64,000 nucleotides of DNA from Nitzschia sp. DOCU1 (GCA_951394045.1 OX595988.1:3425352-3489351), one strand, 5' to 3'; positions 48,477 through 58,535 are shown, counted from the first letter of the stretch. A program made the numbers and translations. The notes: generated by a model from the sequence alone, not told the origin.

Positions 48477-48700
48477 TGGACGACCATCGTCCACTTCAAT
48501 CGCTGCTGGCATTGCTGAGCTACACGAGCGTCCCTTGAGTTGTCGAATTTCTTCTTCGTCCAAGATTTGAATTTCATCATCACTTCCATCGTCGTTGTCA
48601 TTGTCTGACTGGTGCTGTTGCGACTGTTGCGGATTACTTGGCTTGAATGAAAATCAAGGGTACTCGATCCTTGTTTTGTTTGGATAGCAATGCTGTGCAG
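48477..48700 (-). pseudogene. broken copy of the 3' end of the large low-complexity gene at 54492-56360
   Basis: About 220 bp match 54500-54745, including TTGAGTTGTCGAATTTCTTC, ATTTGAATTTCATCATCACT and GTCTGACTGGTGCTGTTGCG. The copy lacks the ~24-bp segment encoding EKEKEN and has frameshifts, so the acidic C-terminal frame (DEIQILDEEEIRQLKG in the parent) is interrupted. It lies just upstream of another duplicated block (48981-50115). Confidence 0.75.
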
Positions 48701-48980
48701 GCGCGATGGATCCTCCCTTTCTACGATACCGACAGAAGTATCAACCCAGCAAAGGACGTTGTGGTGCTTTCTGACCCTTTTGATGACGATCCTCGTTGCG
48801 ATTGTGCACGAACACCCGAACATTGATGATCTCTTTGGCGGCAGAGAGAGATGATGCCGACCCCCCGCGGTGGTTCAGCCGGCCGCCATGGTCGCCGTTT
48901 TGGATTTCGTCGGACTAGTCGAAACGACGGAGCAATGACGGGCAACAGACAGACAGACCGGATCAAAAAGTTCCTCTAGC

Positions 48981-50115
48981 TCCGCTGCCATAGTCTTCAG
49001 TCCATCAACTAAAGGTCATGACAACAGATCTTCTCGCATCGCTAGCGTCGTCGCTATTCGTTGCAACCAGCAAAACCAATGGAGGGTATTGTTTGAGCTC
49101 GAGGCCTTTGTTCGCTGGTCTCGTTTGTCTCTCAACTCGCCATCAGCATGGTTGCGTGGTCATTGTCGATTGCGAAAGTCCCGTTTCATTCCTGCGCGCC
49201 TGGTGCTGTGTAGCAAACGCACTCAAGACGAAGTACGACAGAGACGACTCAATCGATCAATGACGCGAGAGCACCAGTCGTCGCGGCGAAAAGCAAGCTA
49301 TCGATGCATTATGAAACTTGAGGCATCTCTTCAGAGATCAACGACAGTTATATCCGTTTATGGAAAATCTATTTGCTACTTTGTTTGTCTTTGAATAGAA
49401 TGCTTGTATTGTTGCGAAACAATGGGATGTGGTGTTGAGGACTTGTCATTGACGGTTGCAGGTTGCAGGGGCCGCCGCGGCGCAGCAGACGCCGCGATTA
49501 GTTTGCTTAATCTCTATATATTTCAATTCACTTTTCTGGAACAGGCAGCAGACAGCATCAATTACAAAATTTGATCTCTCTCTTCGGAGAACCCCCAACG
49601 TTGCCTGTTCGATTCTTCTTTTGCTTGATTTCTTCTTTTTGCATTGCGACCTTTTGCAAGTCTTGGGGGCTACTACCGGTAGTGTGCACGTTTCGGATAA
49701 TTCCAGCCAGACGCTATGAATCCAAGACTCGGACAGAGTGTAGTAATTATTGCCAGACGCGATTGGTCTAACCATGCATCATGCTGCGGAGTATTCTATG
49801 CTTCTTCAATCAAACACACTCTTAGTTTTAATACACTCTCATAAAATCTCGAAACCAGAAGAATAAAACAATGAAACAAACTCCTAGTTTTAATACACTC
49901 TCATAAAATCTCGAAACGAGAAGAATAAAACACAACTAGACGAATCAGTGGTGGCTTCCCGCGACGTTGACTATCACACTCATCGACTGGGTGAGAACCA
50001 CGGGATGCCCGAGTACACCACCTTTGGCGTTCTTGGATCGGACGTATTGGCACTTTCCCAAATGGTCCGAGGTGGAAATCGCCTACCACTGGTAGATAAG
50101 ATTTTGCAAGACGAC
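48981..50115 (+). repeat. duplicated promoter/5' block, copy 1 (parent 51275-52293)
   Basis: Matches the region upstream of and including the first ~50 codons of the DUF2828 gene: AGATCTTCTCGCATCGCTAG, GTCGCTATTCGTTGCAACCA, GTTTGCTTAATCT and GTTTTAATACACTCTCATAA. Identity is high but with many small indels. Copy 1 also has an internal ~53-bp duplication (TAGTTTTAATACACTCTC at 49828 and again at 49891). Confidence 0.85.
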
Positions 50116-51189
50116 GCGCCACCACAAAGGCACCACCAGCAGCATAACCATCACCATGCTCCGTCTCAACCGGTATCATTAGAATCGGACGAGAATAGCC
50201 AGCATGCAAGTCTTCTTACGGCTCCGCTAGCTTGGGTTCAGAAGAGTCGAGAACGCAGACGCCGTTTTCTTTTGCAACAGCAAGCAGAAGAGCAATTGAG
50301 AAAGATCGCGGAAGCGGAATGGTTAAATCCACACCACGGACTATCGATAACCACCACAAGAAGACATTGCGCTCACCACAACTCGGGTTACAACATGGGA
50401 GGCGATCATGCCGATGACGAATTCAAAGTAGGGACGCAGCATTTATCCAAAAGTGGGGAAGGCATGACGGCCAAACTCGACTTTGACTTTCTCGAAGACG
50501 ACGACGAGGACGAATTTCTCGTCCCGACAGTAAGAATCCATCCAGAAACTCGTCTTTTGAAAGAAGCTGAATTGAATGATAGTGTGGACGATTCACCAAA
50601 CAAGGCCGACTTCAAAGCACCAGCCTATATTTTGACTCCCGAGCAAATGCATCATATTGCAAAATATGTTCTGCCGCGACCGATAGCCTATCGTCAATGG
50701 CGGCGCCTATATAGTTTGAGCCGGGATGGTGATTCTTTTGATGGCTGTTTGCGAATCATTTCGGAAGTGGCACGAACGTTAATGGTGGTACGAACCACGC
50801 AAGGTGCTGTCTTTGGTGGATACGCTGATTCTCCTTGGGGGCCGCAAGGAAATGCACGCTTTTATGGAAGTGCTGAAGCTTGTCTGTTTTCTGTCAAAGA
50901 TCCCAAAAAGAGGCACGAGGGTCTCAAAAGCCCCAAGAATAATCTGTTGAATGTCTATCATTGGACCGGGAAGAATAGATACATCCAGCTCTGCGACACG
51001 TCCTCTAGCAAAATGCTAGCGTTTGGTGGTGGTGGTTCGGATGGTGCCTTTGGTCTTTGTGTACAAGAAGACTTTCAGTCTGGGTCGACGGGGCCTTGTG
51101 ATACCTTTGACAATGCCCCTCTCTGCGATCAAGAAGTGTTTGAGATAGTGGATGTTGAATTCTGGGAATTTTTGACGGGGGTATTTTAG
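50005..51189 (+). CDS. chimeric TLDc-domain protein with DUF2828-derived N-terminus
   Basis: The frame encodes 394 residues from ATG 50005. Residues 1-36 (MPEYTTFGVLGSDVLALSQM, then VDKILQ) match the DUF2828 protein at 52129 after its residue 20. Then the sequence changes abruptly to a His/Gln-rich linker (QQHNHHHAP), a basic helix (VQKSRERRRRFLLQQ), an acidic stretch (FLEDDDEDEF) and a TLDc domain from about 210 to the end (WRRLYSLSRDGDSF, TLMVVRTTQGAVFGGYAD, FSVKDP, VFEIVDVEFWEF). TLDc proteins are linked to oxidative-stress protection and V-ATPase regulation. The codon equivalent to the parent ATG (52129) is GTG here, so translation probably starts at the next in-frame ATG. Fusion boundary at about 50115. 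Confidence 0.75.
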   Translation: MPEYTTFGVLGSDVLALSQMVRGGNRLPLVDKILQDDAPPQRHHQQHNHHHAPSQPVSLESDENSQHASLLTAPLAWVQKSRERRRRFLLQQQAEEQLRKIAEAEWLNPHHGLSITTTRRHCAHHNSGYNMGGDHADDEFKVGTQHLSKSGEGMTAKLDFDFLEDDDEDEFLVPTVRIHPETRLLKEAELNDSVDDSPNKADFKAPAYILTPEQMHHIAKYVLPRPIAYRQWRRLYSLSRDGDSFDGCLRIISEVARTLMVVRTTQGAVFGGYADSPWGPQGNARFYGSAEACLFSVKDPKKRHEGLKSPKNNLLNVYHWTGKNRYIQLCDTSSSKMLAFGGGGSDGAFGLCVQEDFQSGSTGPCDTFDNAPLCDQEVFEIVDVEFWEFLTGVF

Positions 51190-52128
51190 CTTAGCGTTCA
51201 CAAACGCCACACCCAGAGCTATTAATTCAGCAAAAGCACTTATCAAGACGTTTGCTATTTCTCCCGTGTTTTCGCTACCATAGTCATCAATCCTTCAACC
51301 AAAGGTCACGGCACAGATCTTTTCGCATCGCTAGCGTCGTCGCTATTCGTTGCAACCAGCACAACCAATGTGGGGTATTGTTTGAGCTCGAGGCCTTTCC
51401 TTGGTCTCGTTTGTCTCTCCAACTCCCTATCATTGCGTCATTGCGTAAATCCCGCTTCATTCCCGAGCGCCTTGTGCTTTGTCGCAACGGGCGCACGACG
51501 TACGAGAGAGACGACTCAATCGATCAATGACACGAGAGCACTAGTAGTCGTCGCGGCGAAAAGCAAGAGCTATTTGAGGCATCTCCTCAGAGATCAACGC
51601 CAGGTATATCTGTCTATGGAAAATCTATTTGCTACTTTGTTTGCCTTTGAATAGAATATTTTTATTGTTGCGAAACAATGGTTTTGACTTGTCAGTGACG
51701 ATTGCAGGTTGCAGGGGCCGCAGCACCAGCAGCAGACGCCGCCGCGATTAGTTTGCTTAATCTTTATGTATTTCAATTCACATTTCTGGATCAGGCAGCA
51801 GACAGCATCATCTACAAAAATTGATCTCTCTCTCTTCGGAGAACTCCCAACGTTGCCTGTTCGATTCTTCTTTTGCTTGCTTTCTTCTTTTTGCATTGCG
51901 ACCTTTTGCAAGGGTGTGGGAGACATGATAGGTCTTGCTTGTGTGCACGTTTCGGATAATTCCCGGACGTGAGTCCAAGACTCGGACAATAATTATTGCC
52001 AGACGCGACTGGTCCAGCCGTGCATTATCCTGCGGAGTATTCTATCCTTCAATCAAACACACTCCTAGTTTTAATACACTCTCATAAAATCTCGAAATGA
52101 GAAGAATAAAGCACAACTAGACGAAACA
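51190..52128. promoter_or_regulatory. upstream region of the DUF2828 gene, parent of the duplicated block
   Basis: Contains a probable 5' leader ending ACGAAACAATGG. The whole stretch from about 51275 is conserved in the copy at 48981-50115, so the promoter of the chimeric TLDc gene is probably derived from it. No gene lies in it. Confidence 0.55.
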
Positions 52129-54099
52129 ATGGCTTTCCGCAACACAGTCAACGCCGACTATCACACTCATCGACTGGGTGAGAACGGGATGCCCGAGTAC
52201 ACCACCTTCGGTGTCGGATCGGACGTATTGGCACTTTCCCAGATGGTCCGAGGTGGAAATCCCCTACCACTGGTAGATAAGATTTTGCAAGAAGGGAGCA
52301 CCCAGGATGTCGTGGACCTGATGGTGCTGGTGTTTGCTACGCGAAACACCCGAGGAGGAAAGGGAGAAAAGAAGCTGGCTTATGACATGTTTCTCAGGGT
52401 GTACTGCAAGGCCTTGCCGCAGACAGCCCTGGCACTGATGATGCTCTTTCCGCACTTTGGCTACTGGAAGGATCTGCTTCAATTGATCAAACTGATCAAG
52501 GAAAAGCCCTGTGTGCCTCAAGCGAAGAAAGCAGCCTTTTTCAAGGCAGCCACGAAGATCATGTCCGACCAGTTGGCTAAGTATATGAGCGAACTTGAGC
52601 TGTGGAAGGAAACCAGCAACTGCAAGCTCCCGTCCATTAGTCTTCTTGCCAAATGGCTTCCTCGTGAGAATGCCGCCCTGGACAAAAGTACGGGCGTAGT
52701 GGACGCTCTGGCAAAGGGACTAATGATGTCTGCCGCGGTGGCTGGAGGCAGCTCTACTGGCTGGCAATCCAAAGCAAAGCGAGTATACCGAAAGACCGTT
52801 TCCCAGCTGACGGCACAGTTGGCTCTCCCAGAAGTATTGCTTGCTGCCCAACGTGAGGAGGAGATTGACTTTGGCAGAGTCGCCTCGCGAGCTACCATGC
52901 TGTACCGCCGCGTGTTCCTGAACCTAGACAAGAAGGGTTTGGCCACTCGATCTGAGAACCCAAAGCGGGTCGCCTTGGCGGAGCGCTTTCTGGAGCATAC
53001 CATCGAGGAGGGTCTCAAGGGATCGCAGCTAATGCCTCATGAGATTGTGGCCAAGATTATAGGAGGAAGCATTAGCGAGGTCGAGGAGATTGTTCTCGAT
53101 GCCCAATGGAAGTCGTTGCGCGAGAGCGTGTTGGAGCAGATCAAGAGTGCACAAGAAGGCGATGCAGGAATGGAGCCGACGCGACTGGTTCCCCTTTCGG
53201 ATGTTTCAGGCTCGATGTGTGGCACGCCTATGGATGTAAGTATTGCACTTGGGATTCTCCTTTCCGAGATCACGCACCCCGCATTTCGTGATATGGTCAT
53301 GACGTTCGAAACAAACCCACGATGGCACCGCCTGGATCCGTCGGCAACGATTGTTAAGAAGGTCAGATGCCTAGCGAGTGCTCCATGGGGAGGGTCAACA
53401 GACTTTGTTGCGGCGTATCGCCTCGTTTTGGACGTAGCACGAAAGCACCGCCTGAAGAGGGAGGAGGTTCCAAACCTGATTGTGTTTTCGGATATGCAAT
53501 TCAACGAAGCGGATGGCTCCGACGAAGCGACGATTCACGAGGTGATCAAGCGCGAGTTCGAGAAGACTGCATCATTTCTCGGTTGGGAGGACAAGGAGCC
53601 CACGGCGATGGTTTACTGGAACCTGAGAAACACTGGTGGCCATCCTGTGAGTCGGGATACGGAGGGCGCCGTAATGCTTTCGGGATTCAGCCCTTCACTC
53701 CTCAAGCTGGTGATGAGCGGCATGGCGCTTGAGGAACAGGATACTGAGGTTGTTGAGGCGGACGGTACTGTGTCCAAAGTGAAGGTCAAGGTGACGCCCG
53801 GAGTGGTCCTTCGAAAGATGCTTGATGACGAGCTGTACGATCCAGTGCGGGCTATTCTTGGATCTAGCACTGAGGGCAAGCTGAAAGAGTTTGAGATCGT
53901 TCCGATCGAGGCCAAGGAAGACGACTTTCCCTTGTCGAAACAATTCAAATACAAAGAAACTCCTCGCATACTTGGCAATTTTGTCACTCTTAAGATCTCT
54001 AGCAATGGCACCAGATCACAAGTTGGTTCTCCACGGGATCATTTGTCGTTGCACTCTCTTTCGCAGGAGTTGAAATCTCCATCATGTCATCATCCGTAG
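52129..54099 (+). CDS. DUF2828 (TROVE/vWA-like) protein
   Basis: A 656-residue protein from ATG 52129. N-terminal part: DVVDLMVLVFATRNTRGGKGEK followed by helical repeats (FPHFGYWKDLLQLI), as in DUF2828 proteins. C-terminal von Willebrand A part: the MIDAS motif DVSGSM at 358-363, then a Thr in the expected region, FSDMQFNEADG and a final MDDEL-type helix. The family occurs in plants, fungi, protists and large DNA viruses and resembles the RNA-binding Ro60/TROVE plus vWA arrangement; its molecular role is not established. The last ~25 codons overlap the antisense histone-fold-like remnant and look unconserved, so the end may be altered. The first ~50 codons and upstream DNA are duplicated at 49.0-50.1 kb. 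Confidence 0.85.
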   Translation: MAFRNTVNADYHTHRLGENGMPEYTTFGVGSDVLALSQMVRGGNPLPLVDKILQEGSTQDVVDLMVLVFATRNTRGGKGEKKLAYDMFLRVYCKALPQTALALMMLFPHFGYWKDLLQLIKLIKEKPCVPQAKKAAFFKAATKIMSDQLAKYMSELELWKETSNCKLPSISLLAKWLPRENAALDKSTGVVDALAKGLMMSAAVAGGSSTGWQSKAKRVYRKTVSQLTAQLALPEVLLAAQREEEIDFGRVASRATMLYRRVFLNLDKKGLATRSENPKRVALAERFLEHTIEEGLKGSQLMPHEIVAKIIGGSISEVEEIVLDAQWKSLRESVLEQIKSAQEGDAGMEPTRLVPLSDVSGSMCGTPMDVSIALGILLSEITHPAFRDMVMTFETNPRWHRLDPSATIVKKVRCLASAPWGGSTDFVAAYRLVLDVARKHRLKREEVPNLIVFSDMQFNEADGSDEATIHEVIKREFEKTASFLGWEDKEPTAMVYWNLRNTGGHPVSRDTEGAVMLSGFSPSLLKLVMSGMALEEQDTEVVEADGTVSKVKVKVTPGVVLRKMLDDELYDPVRAILGSSTEGKLKEFEIVPIEAKEDDFPLSKQFKYKETPRILGNFVTLKISSNGTRSQVGSPRDHLSLHSLSQELKSPSCHHP

Positions 54100-54451
54100 C
54101 TTCTTCTTCTTCTGGTGGTGGCGGAGGGTAAAATTTATCAAAGTCTTCTTGCGCCTTGAATGCTGCCAGTCGTTTACGTTGATGGGATTCCTGCTGGAGT
54201 ACCGATTTGGTACTCGCCACGGCCGGCTGAAGAAAGAATCCAGGATCCAAGCCTGTTGCCTGCCGCTCACGAAAGGCTTGCAGAATAGTTCGGGCGTGGT
54301 GGCCTGATTGGGACTTTCCGCCAAACGCCGAGCCGCTGTCACCAATCGTTGCGCGTAGGCATTGGCCAAGGTCGAAACCACCAAACGCATTTCTTCCTCT
54401 TGACCGGACGCACAAAGTTCCGCCAATATAGGAGCACGCCGTGTAGCTCAA
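53999..54451 (-). pseudogene. histone-fold-like (TAF-type) protein fragment with a frameshift
   Basis: Two overlapping minus-strand frames form one plausible protein. The first (54426 downward) reads LVVSTLANAYAQRLVTAARR, a histone-fold alpha-2-like helix. The second continues GHHARTILQAFRERQATGLD then PGFFLQPA, like the alpha-3 end of TAF-type histone folds, and an acidic tail (PPPPPEEEEATDDDMM). They are separated by a one-base frame change near 54310. A matching intron was not found. The 3' end overlaps the DUF2828 gene by about 100 bp in antisense. TAF identity is a guess from the helix pattern. Confidence 0.4.
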
Positions 54452-54491
54452 GTGAGAGTGCCGTCATACCGACGATGATTATGAATAGACA

Positions 54492-56360
54492 TCAATTGCC
54501 CCCATCGTCCAATTCAATCGCTGCTGGCACGGCTGAGCTACTAGATGCGAGTCCTTTGAGTTGTCGAATTTCTTCTTCGTCCAAGATTTGAATTTCATCA
54601 TCACTTCCATCGTCGTTGTCATTGTCTGACTGGTGCTGTTGCGACTGTTGCGGATCATTTGTATTTTCCTTTTCCTTTTCTCTGGCTTGAATGAAAATCA
54701 AGGGGACTCGATCCTTGTTTTGCTTGGATGGCAATGCTGTTCCTTCTTCAATTTCCACCGAAATCGCCGTTAGTTCTTGTTCCAGCGCTAAAGCTGATTC
54801 CGTCCCATGTGGCGACGGCGAATACTGTAGGAGGCGTTTGCCAATGGCACAGGTAAAGTAGCTCTTCGGAATGCCCCCCGAATACCATTTAAAGGCATTC
54901 TTTTCATGCTTCAACAGTTGAATAATGCCTTTTTTCAGGCTGACCACATTGTCCTTCCATATCGCCTCCAGCCATGACTTTAACGGATCATGTTTCAATA
55001 ACCACGATCGTGGAAAAAATAGTTTGCGATCTTCCACGTTGGTAGGATGTAATAACTGGTGCAGTGAAGCATTCAATAATCGTTGTTCTTGTTCCCATTG
55101 ACGAGTTGTCTTTAAGCGTTCTTGTTCTAGTTGATGTTCTAATTCGGATTGCCTTCGTGCTTCATCCATATCCCTTGCCAATTGTGCATCTTCTCGTGCC
55201 CGTATAATTTCACAAATGACTTCTTGAACGGTCAATCCTGATTCAAGAGTCTGTGGATCATTCCGGAGTAGTTGTTGAATGGCTTGTTGAATTTCGTGGG
55301 TATTCCCAAATCCACCTTCGATTCGAACTCGTTGCAACAAGGAAGTAGCACCACTCATCATGGGCACTGGCGAAGATGAAGATGACGACGAGGAGGACTC
55401 TCCAAAGTGTCTCAAGAATTCTTCAAATGTGGGCATGTTGTTATTGTTGTTTCCATGATGGGAAGTCGAAGCAGCAGCTGCCGCTGCCGGTGGAGCGGAG
55501 GCTGGAGCCCGAGCTATATTGGGGCGTTGATGTATCGGTGGCGTCGTCGTCATAGACCTACTGCGGTTGCTGTTGTTACTGTTTGCTGCACTAGTAGCAC
55601 CAGCACTAGCAGCTGCAGCAGGGCCACTTGCCCCCGGCGGAGATGATGCCATGCCAAGGGGATTATTCATCATCATCATCATGTTACCCGTAGCAGCAGT
55701 CACAGGATACGGCGAGTAGGGATACACATATGGCATGCCGGCGTAGGCCGGCGCCATGTATTGTGCTGCCGGTGGGCGATAATGATATGCTGCTGCTCCT
55801 GCATTGGGTAGTAGTGGCGACGGAACTGCCGCGGCAGTACTAGTAGTAGAAGACGCCTTTCGTTTTTTACTACTCGGCGTTGCAGAAGTAGTACGGGGCG
55901 ATTTTTTGGGTGATGGCTTGCGACTGCTACTACTACTACTACTACTACTTCTGGCAGTAGTATTACTAGTAGTAGGTGGCGTTGTTGCAGATGCTGCAGG
56001 CACGGTGATTCTCATACTTTTGAGAATGACTTTACATCCTTGAATGGCCGTACGTGATGATAAATGGCGTTCCAAGGAAGCCACCAGACCACTTTTGCTG
56101 GTAGTCTTGGACGCGGGTAAAGATTTCCAGGGAGTCGGCATGACATCCCACACATGCTTCAATTCTAATCGATCCAAACTTTCCAAGGCGGAGAGTTTGT
56201 GGAGTGGGTTCTGCAACGTTTGTCGATACCCTTCAGCGCTTCGTATCCGGCCTGTTTTCGAAGGAGGGCCGGTTCGATCGGAGGATGACAATACATGGAC
56301 TAACCACTCGATCACGTGCGGATCCAAAGTAGTAGGAGCAGTATTATTATTATCCGCCAT
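54492..56360 (-). CDS. large low-complexity nuclear-type protein, unknown
   Basis: A 622-residue frame from ATG 56360 (MADNNNTAPTTLDP). Residues 1-115 are a folded-looking helical region (HVIEWLVHVLSSSD, LKHVWDVMPTPWKSLP, GLVASLERHLSS). Then come long Ser, Ala/Pro and Asn/Met runs with a basic nuclear-signal-like patch (KKSPRTTS, SSKKRK). A coiled coil rich in Glu, Arg and Gln lies at about 390-435 (EDAQLARDMDEARRQSELEH). A conserved-looking C-terminal domain follows (KSWLEAIWKDNVVSLKKGII, WYSGGIPKSYF), and an acidic tail ends in EIQILDEEEIRQLKG. I do not recognise the family. A transcription- or chromatin-related role is possible from composition only. A broken copy of its 3' end is at 48477-48700. 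Confidence 0.6.
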   Translation of the reverse strand: MADNNNTAPTTLDPHVIEWLVHVLSSSDRTGPPSKTGRIRSAEGYRQTLQNPLHKLSALESLDRLELKHVWDVMPTPWKSLPASKTTSKSGLVASLERHLSSRTAIQGCKVILKSMRITVPAASATTPPTTSNTTARSSSSSSSSSRKPSPKKSPRTTSATPSSKKRKASSTTSTAAAVPSPLLPNAGAAAYHYRPPAAQYMAPAYAGMPYVYPYSPYPVTAATGNMMMMMNNPLGMASSPPGASGPAAAASAGATSAANSNNSNRSRSMTTTPPIHQRPNIARAPASAPPAAAAAASTSHHGNNNNNMPTFEEFLRHFGESSSSSSSSSPVPMMSGATSLLQRVRIEGGFGNTHEIQQAIQQLLRNDPQTLESGLTVQEVICEIIRAREDAQLARDMDEARRQSELEHQLEQERLKTTRQWEQEQRLLNASLHQLLHPTNVEDRKLFFPRSWLLKHDPLKSWLEAIWKDNVVSLKKGIIQLLKHEKNAFKWYSGGIPKSYFTCAIGKRLLQYSPSPHGTESALALEQELTAISVEIEEGTALPSKQNKDRVPLIFIQAREKEKENTNDPQQSQQHQSDNDNDDGSDDEIQILDEEEIRQLKGLASSSSAVPAAIELDDGGN

Positions 56361-57470
56361 GATGTTTTGGTAGTGGATCTAACCAATGATGGATTTCAGA
56401 GGAGGATGCTAACGAAAACCCGAATGGACGATGAGTGTGGCGGTGGTGGGCCGCCCCCGCGGTCGTTGCGCTACGCTGCCGCCATGGTCGTATCCTTCCT
56501 TCGACAAAACCGACAGGCGCGATGGACACGTCATCTCCTGTTTGAGTCGAAGAGATCCAAGCTCGGCACAGCTAGCCAGCTCGGGCATAGACGAGCCCCC
56601 CGACTTCGTCATGCTCGAGCATACGAGCCCCCCAACCTCGTCACGCTCGAGCATACGAGCACCTCAACCTCTCGTCACGCATCGAGCATAACGAGCCCGC
56701 CCCCACCCTCGTCATGCTCGGGCATATCATACGATATGTGCGGTTCTTTGGGCGGGAAAACTGCGATAACGGTCCGTGCGGAATGAGTGAGTCCGTCCAC
56801 ACGTAAAGGACGGCACTCGATCATCCAAGAAAGAGGATGCTATTATCGACGCGCCGAAGGGAACGATGGTGGGAGTTCTCATCTATCATCAGATGTGATT
56901 GTTCATTTCTTTCCTCGGCCAGCCAGTATTGATATCATCCAAACAGACACCTTGACACTTTTTCAAAACTTCAAGGGGGTATTAGAGCAATAGGACTCGT
57001 GACTGATGAATTATTGCCAGCCGGTGGCTGGACCGATTTCCCGCTTCGCATCAAAGAGAAGGAAAGGGGCAATCGATACCTCTTCGCTTCGAATTATTAT
57101 GTTTGACCACCTGTTCGAACAATAAACAAGTCAAATGTCCGCCAGACGACCTGGTCCCTGCTGGCATGGGAATCCAACGAAAACTAGGACCGGGGATACC
57201 CTAGCACCAAGAGTGCTGCTTCGCATCAAATTCCGCATGCTGAAGGAGATGGGGGGCATGTGCTAACAAGGCGCATCACCAACAATCCCGATATTTACAT
57301 TATTCTATCACGATCTTGCGTTGATGAAAAACGCGAAGCAAGTTGTCGTCGCATGCGAACTTGGTGGTCTCTAATACCAATTTCTACACGCTCTATTTTG
57401 GAAGCTATGTTGTTTCCACTCATAACCACATTATCTTACTATCAACCAAGCGGGAAACCAAACAACAACC
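56361..57470. other. intergenic with a 31-bp tandem array
   Basis: Contains a segment repeated at 58877 (CGACAGGCGCGATGGACACG) and the GAGCATACGAGCC array (56575-56740). No gene is supported. CTTCGCATCAAA occurs twice (57043, 57220). Confidence 0.4.
56575..56740 (+). repeat. tandem array of ~31-33 bp units
   Basis: About four to five imperfect units of CATACGAGCCCCCCAACCTC followed by GTCACGCTCGAG. Unit boundaries are marked by GCTCGAGCATA / GCTCGGGCATA. Confidence 0.7.
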
Positions 57471-58535
57471 ATGAAACTTCTCCTTTCTTCAGCCATCTTG
57501 GCCCAGATCCTCTCTAGCTCAACAACGACCAACGTTGCTGGCGAGAAAAGGCGGTTTTCCCTCAACAAGAAACGACGAGCTTCTCGTGTCCGACGCTTAG
57601 GCAAGCAGCTTCTCTCGTCTTTTACGCCAAACACGAATCCAGCAGAGATTCGTCTGGTGGAGGTGAAGCCGTTGAGAAACATTCACCGAGATGTCCTCGA
57701 CCACGTCTCGTTCCCTCATCTCACCAGGTCATCAAGTAACGAAAACAACGACGATGTAGGGGAAGCAGACGCAGGTTTGTTGGCCTACCAGTCGCAGGAT
57801 CTTGCTGGGGAGGACGTTGGCATTATGGAAAATGAAGACCCTGGAAGAAGCCGTCGACTTGAAAGCTATTGCGACTACTTGAATCGCGATGGTGCCTTGG
57901 TGTGTGATTGCAGCCAAGTCGACAAAACTACCTATATGGGAACTGCATCGTGTTTGTATACGAGTGAGAGAAGCTGCATTTGCCCAGACATGGATTTGGA
58001 AAAGAAGTTTTGCTACTCCGTAACCAGCGACTTTGTCCTGGAAGGAGATTTCAATGATGGCGGAAATAGATCTGCAACAAATCATGTTTGTTACACTTTC
58101 GACGACACCTTTCTGGAAGAAAGCCCCGCTCCGGTGTTTTGTATGAACTATAGCTACGATGCAGACGGAGTCGGTCTAGAGGAATGCACCGTTATGCTTG
58201 GTGGCCAAGTTTGTAACTCTTGCACTCAATCGTCGGACGGATGTATCGATTTCGACTGTGAGAACTTGGACCCCAAGGCAACTGGAACCCAAGTCGGAAA
58301 CACATGTGAAGACGAATGGCCCCTTGTAACTCTAGAGTTTCTCATTTCGGGGTCGTATTGGGGCGATCTTGAGGCTACGTGCCCTGTCGAGCCTTCCGAC
58401 CATGAGGACGATGCCATGCCACAGGCGGACACTCCCAAGGATTGTGCCGTACATGCTACCCCCTCCTCCTTGTCAACCGTGGTGGGAGCAGGTATGTTCT
58501 TGTTCATTGCTGCATGTCTCTTTGCGGTCGTGTAG
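57471..58535 (+). CDS. secreted, membrane-anchored Cys-rich protein
   Basis: A 354-residue protein. The signal peptide is at residues 1-24 (MKLLLSSAILAQILSSSTTT). A basic stretch follows (KRRFSLNKKRRASRVRRLGK), then from about 140 a Cys-rich ectodomain with around 18 cysteines, often in pairs (YCDYLNRDGALVCDCSQ, CSCTQ-like NSCTQSSDGCIDFDC). The C-terminus is hydrophobic (LSTVVGAGMFLFIAACLFAV) with no cytosolic tail, fitting either a type I anchor or a GPI-attachment signal. I do not recognise a named domain; such proteins are common in diatom secretomes and could be cell-surface or cell-wall proteins. Single exon from a clean ATG. Confidence 0.65.
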   Translation: MKLLLSSAILAQILSSSTTTNVAGEKRRFSLNKKRRASRVRRLGKQLLSSFTPNTNPAEIRLVEVKPLRNIHRDVLDHVSFPHLTRSSSNENNDDVGEADAGLLAYQSQDLAGEDVGIMENEDPGRSRRLESYCDYLNRDGALVCDCSQVDKTTYMGTASCLYTSERSCICPDMDLEKKFCYSVTSDFVLEGDFNDGGNRSATNHVCYTFDDTFLEESPAPVFCMNYSYDADGVGLEECTVMLGGQVCNSCTQSSDGCIDFDCENLDPKATGTQVGNTCEDEWPLVTLEFLISGSYWGDLEATCPVEPSDHEDDAMPQADTPKDCAVHATPSSLSTVVGAGMFLFIAACLFAVV

